This document shows, piece by piece, positions 63,788 through 64,000 of a DNA stretch of 64,000 bases (the first letter of the stretch is position 1; each line of letters opens with the position of its first letter). Source of the stretch: an uncultured Sphingomonadaceae bacterium (GTDB lineage: Bacteria; Pseudomonadota; Alphaproteobacteria; Sphingomonadales; Sphingomonadaceae); NCBI GenBank assembly GCA_947495985.1, contig CANMBD010000001.1, forward strand, positions 186,001 through 250,000, written 5' to 3'. A program made the position numbers and the translations under genes. Under the pieces are notes generated by a model. The model was not told where the DNA came from. It saw nothing but the letters and a program-made list of their open reading frames with translations, and did not search any database.

Positions 63788-64000
63788 TTAGTTCGCGCTG
63801 CCGGCCAAGGCATCGACCATCGCACGTATCGGCGTAATGTCATAGCCAGCATTTCCGGCCAGCCGTGCAATTTCATCCGGTGAAACTCCTTGCTTAGCTT
63901 GGGCCAGTGACCATAGCAAAGTCGAACGCGTCCCGGACCGGCAATAGGCTAGTGTCTTGCCTTCGGCTCCATCAAGAGCGGCGATCATTGCATCGACTTG
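63788..64000 (-). CDS. DUF442/TIGR01244-type phosphatase or sulfurtransferase, C-terminal part
   Basis: The frame is open past the right edge, so only the last about 70 residues are seen (QVDAMIAALDGAEGKTLAYC onward). The CRSGTRS loop in AYCRSGTRSTLLW is the rhodanese/PTP-like active site of the TIGR01244 beta-lactamase-hydrolase-like family. In some bacteria this domain is fused to or paired with a persulfide dioxygenase in sulfide detoxification. The remainder lies outside the window. Confidence 0.8.
   Translation of the reverse strand, partial: QVDAMIAALDGAEGKTLAYCRSGTRSTLLWSLAQAKQGVSPDEIARLAGNAGYDITPIRAMVDALAGSAN

Noticed and set aside
1..64000. tRNA, rRNA, phage or defence genes
   Set aside because: I looked for typical tRNA arms, rRNA blocks, integrases, restriction or toxin-antitoxin pairs and saw none I could support by eye; a covariance-model scan would be decisive.

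Overview
The window looks like a chromosomal segment from a sphingomonad-type alphaproteobacterium (Sphingomonadales, probably near Sphingorhabdus, Parasphingorhabdus or Sphingopyxis). This is inferred from three large TonB-dependent receptors, aerobic cobaltochelatase CobS/CobT, a short-form HisG, a membrane H+-pyrophosphatase, and the block argS-SPOR-nagZ-scpA-scpB-tatA-tatB-tatC, which is typical of alphaproteobacteria. Genes are tightly packed, often with 1-4 bp stop/start overlaps. There is no gene-free stretch over 300 bp. I saw no rRNA, tRNA, CRISPR array, transposase, integrase or phage gene.

Layout. 1-8.2 kb (mostly minus): the 5' part of an exported TPR protein, a nitroreductase, cobT, a class A penicillin-binding protein, cobS and a J-domain protein. 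8.2-9.3 kb: a bolA-Nudix-cupin overlap operon. 9.3-16.6 kb: a DUF2332 gene divergent from hisG-hisD-DUF1993-nusB-thiL, then hppA. 16.8-18.9 kb: an overlapping GNAT plus JmjC-like pair. 19-22.2 kb: a small exported protein and a TonB receptor carrying an Arg/Gly-rich insert. 22.4-24.3 kb: infA, maf and an RNase E/G-like gene, followed by a palindromic repeat. 24.5-27.7 kb: maiA-like gene, TonB receptor, marR. 27.7-34.9 kb: a Tad/Cpa pilus locus (cpaA-B-C-D-E, tadB, tadC, minus strand) with no visible cpaF motor or Flp pilin. 34.9-40.6 kb: hydrolase, DauA-like oxidoreductase, YegP-like protein, rnhA-thrB-ispH and a lipoprotein. 40.6-47.1 kb: argS to tatC. 47.1-49.6 kb: two tandem 41-residue lipoproteins and a ZnuD-like receptor. 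49.7-64 kb: VOC protein, purT, GST, M3 peptidase, a DhlA-like haloalkane dehalogenase, a LytTR regulator, secreted hydrolases and unknown exported proteins, GMC oxidoreductase, fatty-acid hydroxylase, and a DUF442 fragment at the edge.

Most of the content is housekeeping and envelope biology. I did not find an obvious new defence or mobile system. The most unusual items are: a strong hairpin that buries the ribosome-binding site of one of the tandem mini-lipoproteins; an RGG-like disordered insert inside an outer-membrane receptor; the GNAT/JmjC pair of unknown target; a periplasmic ClpP-fold candidate next to an S1/P1 nuclease; a Tad locus without its motor; two CRP-type palindromes upstream of exported proteins; and two kinds of nested-hairpin intergenic repeats.
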